Shown: in pieces, positions 25,846 to 35,028 of the stretch | Numbering within the stretch: position 1 is the first letter of the stretch | How the letters are laid out: every line of letters begins with the position of its first letter | The notes under the pieces: generated by a model | Told to the model about the DNA's origin: nothing | Database searches by the model: none | Seen by the model: the letters and a program-made list of their open reading frames with translations, nothing else | Made by a program: the position numbers and the translations under genes | NCBI RefSeq assembly: GCF_000935045.1 | Contig: NZ_JYKS01000031.1 | Location: 97,522-161,521 of the forward strand | Origin: Pseudomonas sp. 10-1B | GTDB taxonomy: Bacteria; Pseudomonadota; Gammaproteobacteria; Pseudomonadales; Pseudomonadaceae | Length of the DNA stretch: 64,000 bases | Direction of reading: 5' to 3'

Positions 25846-25959
25846 TGCCTGTAGCGGCCTCTTCGCGGGCAAGCCCGCTCCTACAGGGACCGCACCGTTC
25901 CCAAGGCTGTCGCAGACCTGTAGGAGCGGGCTTGCCCGCGAAGAGGCCGGCACAGGCAA
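25846..25959. repeat. REPIN, TTCGCGGG-type
   Basis: Arms GGCCTCTTCGCGGGCAAGCC and GGCTTGCCCGCGAAGAGGCC lie in the divergent region just upstream of ptrB, an unusual place because most REPINs here are at 3' ends. Confidence 0.9.
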
Positions 25960-25979
25960 CCCCAACCAAGAGATCCTCA

Positions 25980-28022
25980 ATGCCAACCAAGCCCCAACCC
26001 CCGATTGCCCGAGCCGACCAGGCCGCCGACCCGTACGCCTGGCTGCAACAGCGCGACACCCCCGAGGTGCTCGCCTACCTGCAGGCCGAAAACGCCTATC
26101 AGGAAGCCTGCCTGGCCGACCAGGCGCCGCTGCGCGAGCAATTGTTCGAAGAGATCAAGGGCCGCATCCAGGAAACCGACCTGTCGCTGCCGACGCCCTG
26201 GGGCCCCTACCTGTACTACACCCGCACCACCGCGGGTGACGAATACCCGCGCCACTACCGCTGCCCGCGCCCGGCCGACGATTCCAATACCGTCGATGAA
26301 AGCCAGGAGCAACTGCTGCTCGACCCCAACGCCCTGGCCAACGGCGGCTTCCTGGCCCTCGGCGCGTTCAACGTCAGCCCCGACCACCGCCTGCTGGCCT
26401 ACAGCCTCGATACCAGTGGCGACGAAATCTATACGCTGTACGTCAAGGACCTGGACACCGGCAACGTCACCACCCTGCCCTTCGACGACTGCGACGGCAG
26501 CCTGACCTGGGCCAACGACAGCCAGACGCTGTTCTTCGCCGAGTTGGACGACACTCACCGGCCATGGCGCCTGCGTCGCCACACGCTGGGCACCGACGGC
26601 GCGCAGACCGTGTTCGAAGAGCCCGACGGGCGCTTCTTCCTGCACTGCTACCGCACCAGTTCCGAGCGCCAGTTGGTACTGCTGCTGAACAGCAAGACCA
26701 CCAGCGAGGCCTGGGTGCTGGATGCCGAAACCCCGCAGGCGCCGTTCACCTGCCTGGCGCCGCGTGTCGAAGGCCACGAGTACTTCCCCGACCATGGCCA
26801 GCTCGACGGCCAGTGGCGCTGGTTCATCCGCACCAACCAGGACGGCATCAACTTCGCCCTGTACCACGCCCCGGTTGCGCCGGTGCCAAGCCGGGAACAA
26901 TGGCAGGTGCTGGTGGCGCACCGTGACACGATCATGCTCGAGGGCCTTAGCCTGAATGCCGGCGCCCTGACCCTGAGCCTGCGCGAAGGCGGCCTGCCAA
27001 TCATCGAAGTGCGCCCACAGGGCCTGCCGAGCTACCGCGTCGAGCTGCCCGATGCGGCCTACAGCCTGTACGTGCAGGACAGCCTGGAGTTCGCCAGTCC
27101 GCGCCTGCGCCTGCGCTACGAAGCCCTCAACCGCCCGGCCCAGGTGCGCCAGCTGGAGCTGGCCACAGGCGCCCAGGCAGTGCTCAAGCAAACCCCGGTG
27201 CTGGGTGCGTTCGATGCCGACGACTATATCAGCGAGCGCCTGTGGGCCAGCGCGCCGGACGGCACCCAGGTGCCGATCAGCCTGGTGCGCCGTCGCCAGG
27301 ACCTGGGCCAGCGCGTGCCGCTGTACCTGTACGGCTACGGCGCCTATGGCGAAAGCCTCGACCCGTGGTTCTCGCATGCGCGCCTGAGCCTGCTGGAGCG
27401 CGGCGTGGCCTTTGCCATCGCGCATGTGCGCGGCGGCGGCGAACTGGGCGAGGCCTGGTACCGCGCAGGCAAGCAGGAACACAAGCACAACAGCTTCAGC
27501 GACTTCATCGCCTGCGCCGAACACCTGATCGCAGAGGGCGTGACCAGCGCTGATCGCCTGGCCATCAGTGGCGGCAGCGCGGGTGGCCTGCTGATGGGGG
27601 CGGTGCTCAACCTGCGCCCAGAACTGTTCCGCTGCGCGATTGCCGAAGTGCCGTTCGTCGACGTGCTCAACACCATGCTCGACCCCGAGCTGCCGCTGAC
27701 CGTGACCGAGTATGACGAATGGGGCAACCCTGAGGAGCCTGAGGTTTACGAGCGGATCAAGGCTTATGCGCCGTACGAGAACGTGAAGCAGCAGGCCTAC
27801 CCGGCCATGCTGGTGGTGGCGGGTTACAACGACAGCCGCGTGCAGTACTGGGAAGCGGCCAAGTGGGTGGCACGGTTGCGCACGCGCAAGACCGACAGCA
27901 ACCTGCTGCTGCTAAAGACCGAGATGGGTGCCGGGCATGGCGGGATGAGCGGGCGCTATCAGGGGTTGAAGGATGTGGCCCTGGAATATGCGTTCGTGTT
28001 TGGCGAGTTGGGTGTGGAGTAA
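25980..28022 (+). CDS. ptrB: Oligopeptidase B (S9A prolyl oligopeptidase family)
   Basis: 680 residues from the ATG at 25980; the open frame runs back through the REPIN but the family starts here. The N-terminal beta-propeller spans about 70-400, and the C-terminal alpha/beta hydrolase domain holds the nucleophile elbow ISGGSAGGLLMG (Ser near 532) and the catalytic His in EMGAGHGGMSGR. The conserved YGYGAYG and ARGGGELG-like (VRGGGELG) motifs are present. The enzyme cleaves short peptides after Arg/Lys in the cytoplasm. Length fits the family well. Confidence 0.92.
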   Translation: MPTKPQPPIARADQAADPYAWLQQRDTPEVLAYLQAENAYQEACLADQAPLREQLFEEIKGRIQETDLSLPTPWGPYLYYTRTTAGDEYPRHYRCPRPADDSNTVDESQEQLLLDPNALANGGFLALGAFNVSPDHRLLAYSLDTSGDEIYTLYVKDLDTGNVTTLPFDDCDGSLTWANDSQTLFFAELDDTHRPWRLRRHTLGTDGAQTVFEEPDGRFFLHCYRTSSERQLVLLLNSKTTSEAWVLDAETPQAPFTCLAPRVEGHEYFPDHGQLDGQWRWFIRTNQDGINFALYHAPVAPVPSREQWQVLVAHRDTIMLEGLSLNAGALTLSLREGGLPIIEVRPQGLPSYRVELPDAAYSLYVQDSLEFASPRLRLRYEALNRPAQVRQLELATGAQAVLKQTPVLGAFDADDYISERLWASAPDGTQVPISLVRRRQDLGQRVPLYLYGYGAYGESLDPWFSHARLSLLERGVAFAIAHVRGGGELGEAWYRAGKQEHKHNSFSDFIACAEHLIAEGVTSADRLAISGGSAGGLLMGAVLNLRPELFRCAIAEVPFVDVLNTMLDPELPLTVTEYDEWGNPEEPEVYERIKAYAPYENVKQQAYPAMLVVAGYNDSRVQYWEAAKWVARLRTRKTDSNLLLLKTEMGAGHGGMSGRYQGLKDVALEYAFVFGELGVE

Positions 28023-28050
28023 AACCCAGATTCAAGCACCCGCGCGATCC

Positions 28051-28140
28051 CTGTGGGAGCGGGCATGCCCGCGAAGAATCCAACGCGGTGGCTGGCACCG
28101 GCTGCGCCGGTGTTCGCGGGCACGCCCGCTCCCACAAGGG
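28051..28140. repeat. REPIN, GCGGGC-type in head-to-head order
   Basis: Here the arms are reversed relative to most: TGTGGGAGCGGGCATGCCCG comes first and CGCGGGCACGCCCGCTCCCA last, with an inner CACCGGC/GCCGGTG hairpin. The same variant recurs at 43308 and 59335. Confidence 0.88.
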
Positions 28141-28160
28141 CCGGTGCAGGCCAGCGATGT

Positions 28161-28439
28161 TCAATCATCCTCCACCACCGGCTTCGCAGGCTCTGGCCGC
28201 AACCCCGGCAACGGCTGGTCCTTCGGCGGCCCAGGCACCGGCATCGGCGGCAACAACGGCGCCCCCGGCTGGCTGTCATAGGCCTTGGGCGGCGTACTCG
28301 GGGTTATCTGCGGGTATGGCGTGGGCGTCGGCGTACCCGGTGCACCAGGCACCGGCGTGGTCAGCCGGGGTGGCGTGCTGGCGGCTTCGGCCATGGGCAG
28401 GCCCGCCACCAACAACGCGGTGAGGATCGCGTGAAACAT
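28161..28439 (-). CDS. Proline-rich exported small protein
   Basis: 92 residues from the ATG at 28439, with a strong ribosome site AGGAGG 7 bp upstream. Residues 1-19 form a signal peptide (MFHAILTALLVAGLPMAEA). The mature part is dominated by proline (PVPGAPGTPTPTPYPQITPS and PPMPVPGPPKDQPLPGL) and is probably unstructured in the periplasm. No family recognised. The good ribosome site and signal peptide support a real gene. Confidence 0.68.
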   Translation of the reverse strand: MFHAILTALLVAGLPMAEAASTPPRLTTPVPGAPGTPTPTPYPQITPSTPPKAYDSQPGAPLLPPMPVPGPPKDQPLPGLRPEPAKPVVEDD

Positions 28440-28571
28440 CAGCAACCTCCTGTCGGGAACCTTCCTACAGGCTACGCCGATATTCAGGTTTTCGCCTGTC
28501 CGCCTGCCCTGCAAGCGCGCTAGACTCAGTGGCATAACCGTCATCTGCCTGATCAGAACAAAGGAAACACC

Positions 28572-28943
28572 ATGAGCTCCACCTCTTCCGCTGCCGCCAC
28601 CGCGCGCCTCGACCGCATCCTGGCCGATGCCAAGCGCGACAAGGAAATGGGCTACCGCGACAAGGCCCTGAGAATGTACCCGCACGTCTGCGGCCGCTGC
28701 GCCCGCGAGTTCTCCGGCAAGCGCCTGAGCGAGCTGACCGTGCACCACCGTGACCACAACCACGACAACAACCCGCAGGACGGCTCCAACTGGGAGCTGC
28801 TGTGCCTGTACTGCCACGACAACGAGCACTCGCGCTACACCGACCAGCAGTACTTCAGCGAAGGCTCCACCAGTACTCCGAGCATCGCCAAGGCCACCCA
28901 CAACCCGTTCGCCGGGCTGGCGGGCATGCTGAAGAAAGACTGA
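28572..28943 (+). CDS. yajD: YajD-type HNH nuclease family protein
   Basis: 123 residues. An HNH core is formed by CGRCAREF, LTVHHRDHNHDNNP and LLCLYCHDNEHSRY, with the two Cys pairs that bind structural zinc and the HH/N active-site residues. It closely fits the YajD family of stand-alone HNH proteins. Its biological target is unknown. Preceded by a plausible ribosome site (AAAGGAAAC). Confidence 0.88.
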   Translation: MSSTSSAAATARLDRILADAKRDKEMGYRDKALRMYPHVCGRCAREFSGKRLSELTVHHRDHNHDNNPQDGSNWELLCLYCHDNEHSRYTDQQYFSEGSTSTPSIAKATHNPFAGLAGMLKKD

Positions 28944-28979
28944 CCATCGATTCGCCCCCCACTGCTACCGGGCAGCCCG

Positions 28980-28985
28980 TATAAT
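28980..28985 (+). promoter_or_regulatory. Possible -10 element for the RNA methyltransferase gene
   Basis: A perfect TATAAT lies 30 bp upstream of the GTG start, but no good -35 hexamer is present at the right distance. Weak support. Confidence 0.35.
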
Positions 28986-29014
28986 CGCGCTTTTTTCGCG
29001 AAGGGCCCCGGTAC

Positions 29015-29485
29015 GTGGCAAACAAACGATACAGCTGCATCGGCCTGTTCAACCCCAAGTCGGCAGAAAACGTCGGCTCGGTGATGCGCGCCGCGGGTTG
29101 CTATGGCGTCAATTCGGTGTTCTACACCGGCAAAAGGTACGAACGCGCCCGTGACTTCGTCACCGACACCAAGCGCGTGCACTACGACATCCCACTGATC
29201 GGCATCGATGACCTGCAACGCATCATCCCGCTGGGCTGCACGCCGGTGGCTGTGGAGCTGGTGGAAGGTGCGCGGCCCTTGCCGGAATATACCCACCCGG
29301 ACCGGGCCATCTACATCTTCGGGCCTGAGGATGGCTCGCTGAGCGCGGATGTGCGCGGGTGGTGCGAAGAGACCATCTACATTCCCACCGAAGGTTGCAT
29401 GAACCTGGCGGCGACGGTGAATGTGGTGCTGTATGACCGCATGGCCAAGGGGCTGAATACCCGTTCGGGGCCCAAGTTCAAATAA
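29015..29485 (+). CDS. TrmH/SpoU-type RNA methyltransferase (TrmL-like)
   Basis: 156 residues, starting at a GTG. The SPOUT signature is complete: motif 1 GLFNPKSAENVGSVMRAAGCYG with the catalytic Arg in VMRAAG, motif 2 IYIFGPEDGSLS, motif 3 IYIPTEGCMNLAATVNVVLYDR, which forms the knotted SAM site. The short length and lack of an N-terminal domain resemble TrmL (2'-O-methylation of tRNA position 34), but other SpoU substrates are possible, and the motif 2 residues differ somewhat from E. coli TrmL. Confidence 0.85.
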   Translation: MANKRYSCIGLFNPKSAENVGSVMRAAGCYGVNSVFYTGKRYERARDFVTDTKRVHYDIPLIGIDDLQRIIPLGCTPVAVELVEGARPLPEYTHPDRAIYIFGPEDGSLSADVRGWCEETIYIPTEGCMNLAATVNVVLYDRMAKGLNTRSGPKFK

Positions 29486-29510
29486 TAAAAAGGCCGCCAC
29501 TGCGCTAGCA

Positions 29511-29604
29511 GGGCCGGCCCTTTCGCGGGCAAGCCCGCTCCTACAACAGCGGGCAGCGTGAACCCCCGTAGGAGCGGGTTTACCCGCGAAAGGGCCGGCC
29601 CTGC
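29511..29604. repeat. REPIN, TTCGCGGG-type
   Basis: Arms CCCTTTCGCGGGCAAGCCCG and CGGGTTTACCCGCGAAAGGG lie between convergent genes. Confidence 0.9.
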
Positions 29605-29660
29605 GAACACAAGGCAGCCAGGTGCCGAACTCCGTCAGAACAGCACCGGTCTTGCTCAGG

Positions 29661-31151
29661 TCACGAAGCGTTGATCCAGATGGTCTTAAGCTCCGTGTAC
29701 TGGTCATGCGCCCAGATGGACTTGTCGCGCCCACCGAAGCCGGACTCCTTGTAGCCACCGAACGGCGTCGAGGCATCGCCCTCGCCGAAGCAGTTGACCG
29801 TGACCACGCCAGCGCGAATTTCGCGCGACAGGCGCAGGGCGTTGCGCAGGCTGCCGGTGTAGGCCGAGGCGGCCAGGCCGTAGACGGTGTCGTTGGCGAT
29901 CTCGATCGCTTCGTCAATGGTCTCGAAGCTGGTCACGCTCAACACCGGCCCGAAGATCTCCTCGACGAACAGCTTGCTGTCACGGCCAACGTTGTCGACG
30001 ATGGTCGGCTGCACGAACACGCCTTCCTCGGTTTCGCCACCCTGGACGACGCTGAGTTTGTGCTCGGCGGCATATTCCAGGTACGACTTGACCTTCTCGA
30101 AGTGCGACTTGCTGACCATGGCGCCCAGGCGGTTGTCCGGGTCCAGCGGGTCGCCCAGTTTCCAGTCCTTCAGGTGCTTGGCGATCAGGCCCAGCAACTG
30201 GTCCTTGACGTCCTTGTGCACGATCAGGCGCGACGACGCCGAGCAGTTCTCGCCCATGTTCCAGAACGCACCGGCGGTGACGAACTGGGCCACTTCGTCC
30301 AGGTCTTCGCAGTCGTTCATGACCACGGCCGGGTTCTTGCCACCCAGCTCCAGGACGATGCGCTTGAGGTTGGACTCGGCGGCGTATTTCAGGAACAGGC
30401 GGCCAGTGTCGGTGGAGCCGGTGAAGCTGACCATCGGGATGTCCATGTGGCGGCCAATGGCCTCGCCCACTTCACGGCCACCACCAGGCACCAGGTTGAA
30501 CACACCGGCCGGGATACCGGCTTCATGGGCCAGCTCGGCCACGCGCAGGGCGCTGAGGGTGGTTTCCTTGGCCGGCTTGACCACGATCGAGCAACCGGCG
30601 GCCAGCGACGGGGCGATCTTCCAGGCCAGCATCAGCAGCGGGAAGTTCCATGGCAGCACCAGGCCGACCACGCCAATCGCTTCACGCACCACCATGGTCA
30701 CCGCGGCATTGCCGGTGGGGGCAGTGTTGTCGTAGATCTTGTCGATCAGTTCGGCATGCCAACGGATGGTGTGGATGGTTTCCGGCACGTCGACGTTCTG
30801 GCACTCGCTGACCGGCTTGCCGCTGTCCAGGCTTTCCAGCACCGCCAGCTCGTGGGCGTTGTCTTCCAGCAACTGGGCGAACTTCAGCAGGATGTGCTTG
30901 CGCTCGCCTGGCTGAAGTTTCGACCATGAGCCGTCTTCGAATACACGCTTCGCAGCTGCCACGGCCACGTTGACGTCGTTCACGTCGCAAGCGGCGACTT
31001 CGGCCAGTTGCTTGCCGGTGGCCGGGTTGGTGGTGACAAACGTCTTGCCCGAGATTGCATCGCGGAATTCGCCGTCGATGAACGCCTTGGTGCGCAGTTG
31101 CAGGTCGGCGGCAATGGCCGCGTATTGTTCCTTGCTCAGCAAATCAGCCAT
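29661..31151 (-). CDS. Aldehyde dehydrogenase (PuuC/KauB-like)
   Basis: 496 residues with the full ALDH active site: Asn169 (LPWNFP), Lys192 (VKPAKE), Glu268 (LELGGKNP) and Cys303 (NMGENCSASSR). It most resembles gamma-glutamyl-gamma-aminobutyraldehyde or 4-guanidinobutyraldehyde dehydrogenases. It is the last gene of a minus-strand operon and follows the DapA-family gene by 13 bp. The aldehyde is presumably made by the FAD amine oxidoreductase or by the DapA-family lyase of the same operon. Confidence 0.92.
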   Translation of the reverse strand: MADLLSKEQYAAIAADLQLRTKAFIDGEFRDAISGKTFVTTNPATGKQLAEVAACDVNDVNVAVAAAKRVFEDGSWSKLQPGERKHILLKFAQLLEDNAHELAVLESLDSGKPVSECQNVDVPETIHTIRWHAELIDKIYDNTAPTGNAAVTMVVREAIGVVGLVLPWNFPLLMLAWKIAPSLAAGCSIVVKPAKETTLSALRVAELAHEAGIPAGVFNLVPGGGREVGEAIGRHMDIPMVSFTGSTDTGRLFLKYAAESNLKRIVLELGGKNPAVVMNDCEDLDEVAQFVTAGAFWNMGENCSASSRLIVHKDVKDQLLGLIAKHLKDWKLGDPLDPDNRLGAMVSKSHFEKVKSYLEYAAEHKLSVVQGGETEEGVFVQPTIVDNVGRDSKLFVEEIFGPVLSVTSFETIDEAIEIANDTVYGLAASAYTGSLRNALRLSREIRAGVVTVNCFGEGDASTPFGGYKESGFGGRDKSIWAHDQYTELKTIWINAS

Positions 31152-31164
31152 TTTTCCTTCCTCC

Positions 31165-32058
31165 TTATTGGATCTGGGCGATGGTGGCTTTCAGCTCGGT
31201 GACTACGCGCTGCAGTTCCTGCTTCTCGGCAGCATCCAGGTCGTACAGCGGCTTGCGCACGCCGCCGGTGCTCAGGCCGTTGAGGGCGCAGCCGTACTTG
31301 ATCGACTGGACGAACTTGCCACCTTCGAGGAAGTCCATCAGCGGCATCATGGCGGCCATGATCTTGCGGCCTTTGTCGAAGTCCTTCTCGATCACGCAGG
31401 CCTCGTACAGGGCCACGTGCTCGCGCGGGATGAAGTTGGAGCCGGCGCAGACCCAGCTCTTGGCGCCCCAGGCAAAGAATTCCAGGGCCTGGTCGTCCCA
31501 GCCGCACGACAGCTGGATGTTCGGGCGCTTGATGGCCAGGCGGTGCAGCTGGGCCATGTCACCGGAGCTTTCCTTGATGGCGACGATGTTCTTCACGTCA
31601 GCCACGGCATCGAAGAACTCCTCGCCCATGCTCACGCTCATGCGGCCTGGGTAGTTGTAGAGCATGATCGGCAGGCCGGCGGCGGCGTCGACGGCTTTGA
31701 CGTGCAGGGCGATTTCCTGCTGGGTCGGCAGCGCGTATGGCGGGGTGCCCACCAGCAGCGCGTCGGCCTTGATTTCCTTGGCGTGCTGGGCGAAGGCCAC
31801 GGCGTCTTCGGTGCGGATGCCACCGGTGCCGACGATCAGTGGCAGGCGGCCATTGAGCACGTCCTTGGCCTGGGCGGCCAGTTCGATGCGCTCCTGGGTG
31901 GTGTGGGCGTAGTACTCGCCGGTGGAACCACCGATGATCACGCCGTGGATTTTTGCCTCGACCAGGTATTCGAGGACTTCGGCGAACGCCGCCTTGTCGA
32001 TCGAGCCGTCCGCAGCCAGCGGAGTGATTGCCGGGGTGTAGATGCCTTCGAATTTCAC
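31165..32058 (-). CDS. DapA-family lyase or deaminase
   Basis: 297 residues from a GTG at 32058, chosen because GGAGAACC precedes it and MKFEGIYTPAITP is the usual family beginning. TIM-barrel family features: GGSTGEYY (substrate carboxylate loop), the Schiff-base Lys in NIVAIKESSGDM and the Tyr in MLYNYPGR. It is not biosynthetic DapA, given its operon with an oxidase and an aldehyde dehydrogenase. Members act as aldolases (KDG, hydroxyoxoglutarate) or hydroxy-amino acid deaminases. Exact reaction unknown. Confidence 0.87.
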   Translation of the reverse strand: MKFEGIYTPAITPLAADGSIDKAAFAEVLEYLVEAKIHGVIIGGSTGEYYAHTTQERIELAAQAKDVLNGRLPLIVGTGGIRTEDAVAFAQHAKEIKADALLVGTPPYALPTQQEIALHVKAVDAAAGLPIMLYNYPGRMSVSMGEEFFDAVADVKNIVAIKESSGDMAQLHRLAIKRPNIQLSCGWDDQALEFFAWGAKSWVCAGSNFIPREHVALYEACVIEKDFDKGRKIMAAMMPLMDFLEGGKFVQSIKYGCALNGLSTGGVRKPLYDLDAAEKQELQRVVTELKATIAQIQ

Positions 32059-32131
32059 GGTAGGTTCTCCAGTGCGTTGCTCAGTGTTGTAAAGGCCACA
32101 GCACAACCACGCTGCGGCGGGTTGCATGGGT

Positions 32132-33460
32132 TCAGTTCAGTGAAGCCGCTTGTTGCAGGTTCAGCGAACGGGTTTCCGGGGCCAGGGCAACCGAGAAGGC
32201 CAGGCCGACGAAAGTCACGACGGCGGCGGCATACATGGTGGCGCCGATGCCATAGCTGTCGAGGGCGATGGGCACCAGCCAGGTGCCGACCGCGGCACCG
32301 ACCCGCGACATGGAAGTGCCCACGCCCACGGCGCCGGCACGGATTTCGGTGGGGAACAGTTCGTTGGGGTAGACCAGCTGCAGCACCTGGGCGCCACCGA
32401 TGAACAGTGCATAGGCACCGAACAGCGCCAGGATGAGCATCTCGCTGCCGTTGCTGAAGGCGCCCAGGCCGAGCAACGCCAGCCCCGACCAGAAGAAGCT
32501 GTGCAGCAGCGTGGTGCGACGGCCGATGGTGTTCAGCAAGCGGGTGCCGATGATGCAGCCGACCACGAACAGGCAGGTGATGGCCACCGAGCCGATCGAC
32601 GCCCAATCACCTTTCAGGTTGAGCGCGCCCAACACTTTCGGGGCGAAAGCGTACACGGCGAACACCGGGATCACCGAACAGGTCCAGAACATGGTGACGA
32701 ACAGCATGCGCTTGCCGTAGCCGGAGTGCAGCAGGCTGAGGAACGACAGCTTGCGGGCCTTGGGCTCTTCCGGCAGGTTCTTCAGCGAGAAGCCGCTGCC
32801 ATACACGCGTTTTATCACCTGCTCGGCTTCCGCCGAACGCCCCTTGCTGATCAGCCAGCGCGGGGATTCCGGGGTACCCAGGCGAATGGCGAACAGCAGC
32901 GCGCCGATCACCGCGGCACTGGCCAGCACCAGGCGCCATGCATCGTCGCCGCCGTGGCGCAGGATCGCCTCACCGACCATATAGGCCGTGGCCGCACCGG
33001 CAAACCACAGCACGGTCAGGGTGGCCAGGCGTGGGCCACGGTTCTTCTTCGGCAGGAACTCCACCAGCAGCGAGGTGGCGACCGGGTATTCGATGCCCAC
33101 CGCGATGCCGATGGCAAAGCGCAGCAGGAACAGGGCCATCGCCGACTCCACCCAGAACTGCGCGAGCGAGGCCAGGACGAACAGGGTCGGGCCGACGAAG
33201 AACACGCGCTTGCGGCCGAAACGGTCAGTCAACCAGCCACCGAAGAAGCCGCCGAAGAAAATACCGATCAGCGCCGAGGCGGCGATCATGCCCTGCCAGA
33301 AGCTGCTCAAGCTGAGGCCGACAGACATCTGCACCATGGCCACGCCGATGATGCTCAGGACATAGCCATCGACGAACGAGCCGCCACCAGAACGCAGGGT
33401 CAGCAACTGGTGGAACTTGTTGATCGGTACATCTTCAATCGAAATATTCGGACTTGTCAT
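32132..33460 (-). CDS. MFS transporter, sugar-porter-like
   Basis: 442 residues and twelve membrane segments. Motif A is GGWLTDRFGRKRVF, and the sugar-porter-like PESPRWL sequence follows TM6; PNELFPTEIRAGA and the ending PETRSLNL are also typical. First structural transporter of the operon with the FAD oxidoreductase upstream and the DapA-family gene 73 bp downstream. It probably imports the operon's substrate. Confidence 0.88.
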   Translation of the reverse strand: MTSPNISIEDVPINKFHQLLTLRSGGGSFVDGYVLSIIGVAMVQMSVGLSLSSFWQGMIAASALIGIFFGGFFGGWLTDRFGRKRVFFVGPTLFVLASLAQFWVESAMALFLLRFAIGIAVGIEYPVATSLLVEFLPKKNRGPRLATLTVLWFAGAATAYMVGEAILRHGGDDAWRLVLASAAVIGALLFAIRLGTPESPRWLISKGRSAEAEQVIKRVYGSGFSLKNLPEEPKARKLSFLSLLHSGYGKRMLFVTMFWTCSVIPVFAVYAFAPKVLGALNLKGDWASIGSVAITCLFVVGCIIGTRLLNTIGRRTTLLHSFFWSGLALLGLGAFSNGSEMLILALFGAYALFIGGAQVLQLVYPNELFPTEIRAGAVGVGTSMSRVGAAVGTWLVPIALDSYGIGATMYAAAVVTFVGLAFSVALAPETRSLNLQQAASLN

Positions 33461-33645
33461 TATTGGTTCCTGCTACTTCTTCTACATGCACATATTCAAG
33501 GCGAGCGCATCCGCGAAACTGAAAACAGCGTTCAGCCCCGGGTGATCGGAATACTCATCTCGATCATCGAATTCGGGCAAAGCGAGCCCGTGCCGGCAAA
33601 CTACAAGCCGGCGTTGAATGGTTTATGGCCTAACTGGGATAACGG

Positions 33646-34965
33646 TCAGCTTTCTTTGCCAGCGCGGAATTGCCCCCACATCAGGTTGGCGTTCAACCCC
33701 AGGGAAACCAGGGGCTGCGGTGGATTCGCACAAGGCCCGGGGGCATTGAGCAGAAACTCGATCAGTTCGTTCTTGTCACCAGCCAGCCAGTCGGCCAGCA
33801 ACTTGCCGGTGACGGTGCCACGGGTAACGCCCAGGCCGTTACAGCACAAGGCGCCCACCACATTGGGTGCCAACTTGCCAAAGAAGCCCATGTGGTTACG
33901 CGACAATGCCAGTGCACCGCCCCAGGTATATTCAAAGTTCACCCCGGGCAACATCGGGAAGCGGCGGGCGAACGATTCACGGTGGCGCTGGACGAAGCGC
34001 TCCAGGTACTTGCGGTTGCTGCGCCCATCGGGGTTGTAGCTGAAGCTGTTGCGGATCAGCAGGCGGTTGTCGACGGTACGGCGCATGGTGGTGCCGAACG
34101 GGTCGGCCGGGATCACGCCCCAGTAGGGTTTGCCGCCCAGACGCGCCTGCTCTTCCTCGGTCAGCGGGCGGGTGATACTGCCGTAGGTGAATACCGGCAA
34201 CATGCGGCCCTTGAGGAAGCCGAAGCTCATGCCGAAGGCGTTGGTGGTGAGCACCAGCTTGTCAGCGGTGATCGAACCGTTGGCGTGGCGCAGCACCACC
34301 TTGTCGCCGTACTCGACGTCGGTGATCGGCGTGTGTTCGTACAGTGATACGTTGCCCGGCAGGCTGTCGGCCAGGCCTTTGACCAGCGCCGAGGGCTGTA
34401 GCAAGGCGGTGCCCGGGGTGAACAGGCCTTTGCGGTAGAAGTGCGTGCCGATGTGCTCGGGCAGGTCGCGGCCTTCGATCACTTCGTAGGGCTGGCCGAG
34501 CTTGTCCAGGCCACGGCGGTAGGCGTCCAGCACGGCGATGCCGCGGTCTTCGATGGCCGCCTGGTATTTGCCGCAGTGGCGGAACTGGCACTCGATGTCG
34601 TAGCGCTCGATCAGCTCCTTGAGATACGCCTGGCCGCCCAGGTTGAGCTTGAGCACGGTCTTGGCGATGTCGATGTCGCCAATGTAGTCCTCGGCGCCGA
34701 TGTCGTGCGGCAGGTCGATGGCGAAACCGGCGTTGCGCCCGGAGGTGCCGAAGCCGACCTCCTGGGCCTCGACCAGCACGATCTCATCGTCCGGAAAGTT
34801 CGTTGCCAACTGCCGCGCCGCGGCCAGGCCGGTGAAACCGGCACCGACCACCACCCAGCGCGCCTGGCTGTGACCACTGTGGGCCGGCCTTGGCGTGCGA
34901 GGCTTGCTCAGGTGATACCAGCCACAGGTGGCATCATCGGCGGGTAACGAACTTATTCTTGTCAT
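33646..34965 (-). CDS. FAD-dependent amine oxidoreductase (PuuB/DadA-like)
   Basis: 439 residues of the DAO family. The FAD-binding dinucleotide motif is WVVVGAGFTGLAAARQLA (about 37-54), with the second FAD contact in LVEAQEVGFGTSGRNAGFA. A conserved C-terminal FAD loop is GALCCNGLGVTRGTVTGKLLADWL. Closest named types are gamma-glutamylputrescine oxidases. It would oxidise an amine or secondary amino acid to an imine, with the product going to the DapA-family enzyme and the ALDH. The substrate is unknown. Confidence 0.87.
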   Translation of the reverse strand: MTRISSLPADDATCGWYHLSKPRTPRPAHSGHSQARWVVVGAGFTGLAAARQLATNFPDDEIVLVEAQEVGFGTSGRNAGFAIDLPHDIGAEDYIGDIDIAKTVLKLNLGGQAYLKELIERYDIECQFRHCGKYQAAIEDRGIAVLDAYRRGLDKLGQPYEVIEGRDLPEHIGTHFYRKGLFTPGTALLQPSALVKGLADSLPGNVSLYEHTPITDVEYGDKVVLRHANGSITADKLVLTTNAFGMSFGFLKGRMLPVFTYGSITRPLTEEEQARLGGKPYWGVIPADPFGTTMRRTVDNRLLIRNSFSYNPDGRSNRKYLERFVQRHRESFARRFPMLPGVNFEYTWGGALALSRNHMGFFGKLAPNVVGALCCNGLGVTRGTVTGKLLADWLAGDKNELIEFLLNAPGPCANPPQPLVSLGLNANLMWGQFRAGKES

Positions 34966-35028
34966 GTCACTAACCTGGATCTCGTTGTCGGACGTGGGGT
35001 CAACGCCAGCGGCAATGACCGGGGTAAC

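Noticed and set aside
25977..27524. Long minus-strand open frame opposite oligopeptidase B
   Set aside because: Antisense shadow; the plus-strand protein has full family motifs.
29491..29530. Terminator after the RNA methyltransferase gene
   Set aside because: GC-rich and partly symmetrical, but the pairing belongs to the REPIN and there is no T tract in the right place.
32150..34039. Long plus-strand open frame opposite the MFS transporter
   Set aside because: Antisense shadow with Gln/His-rich low-complexity translation, not a protein family.
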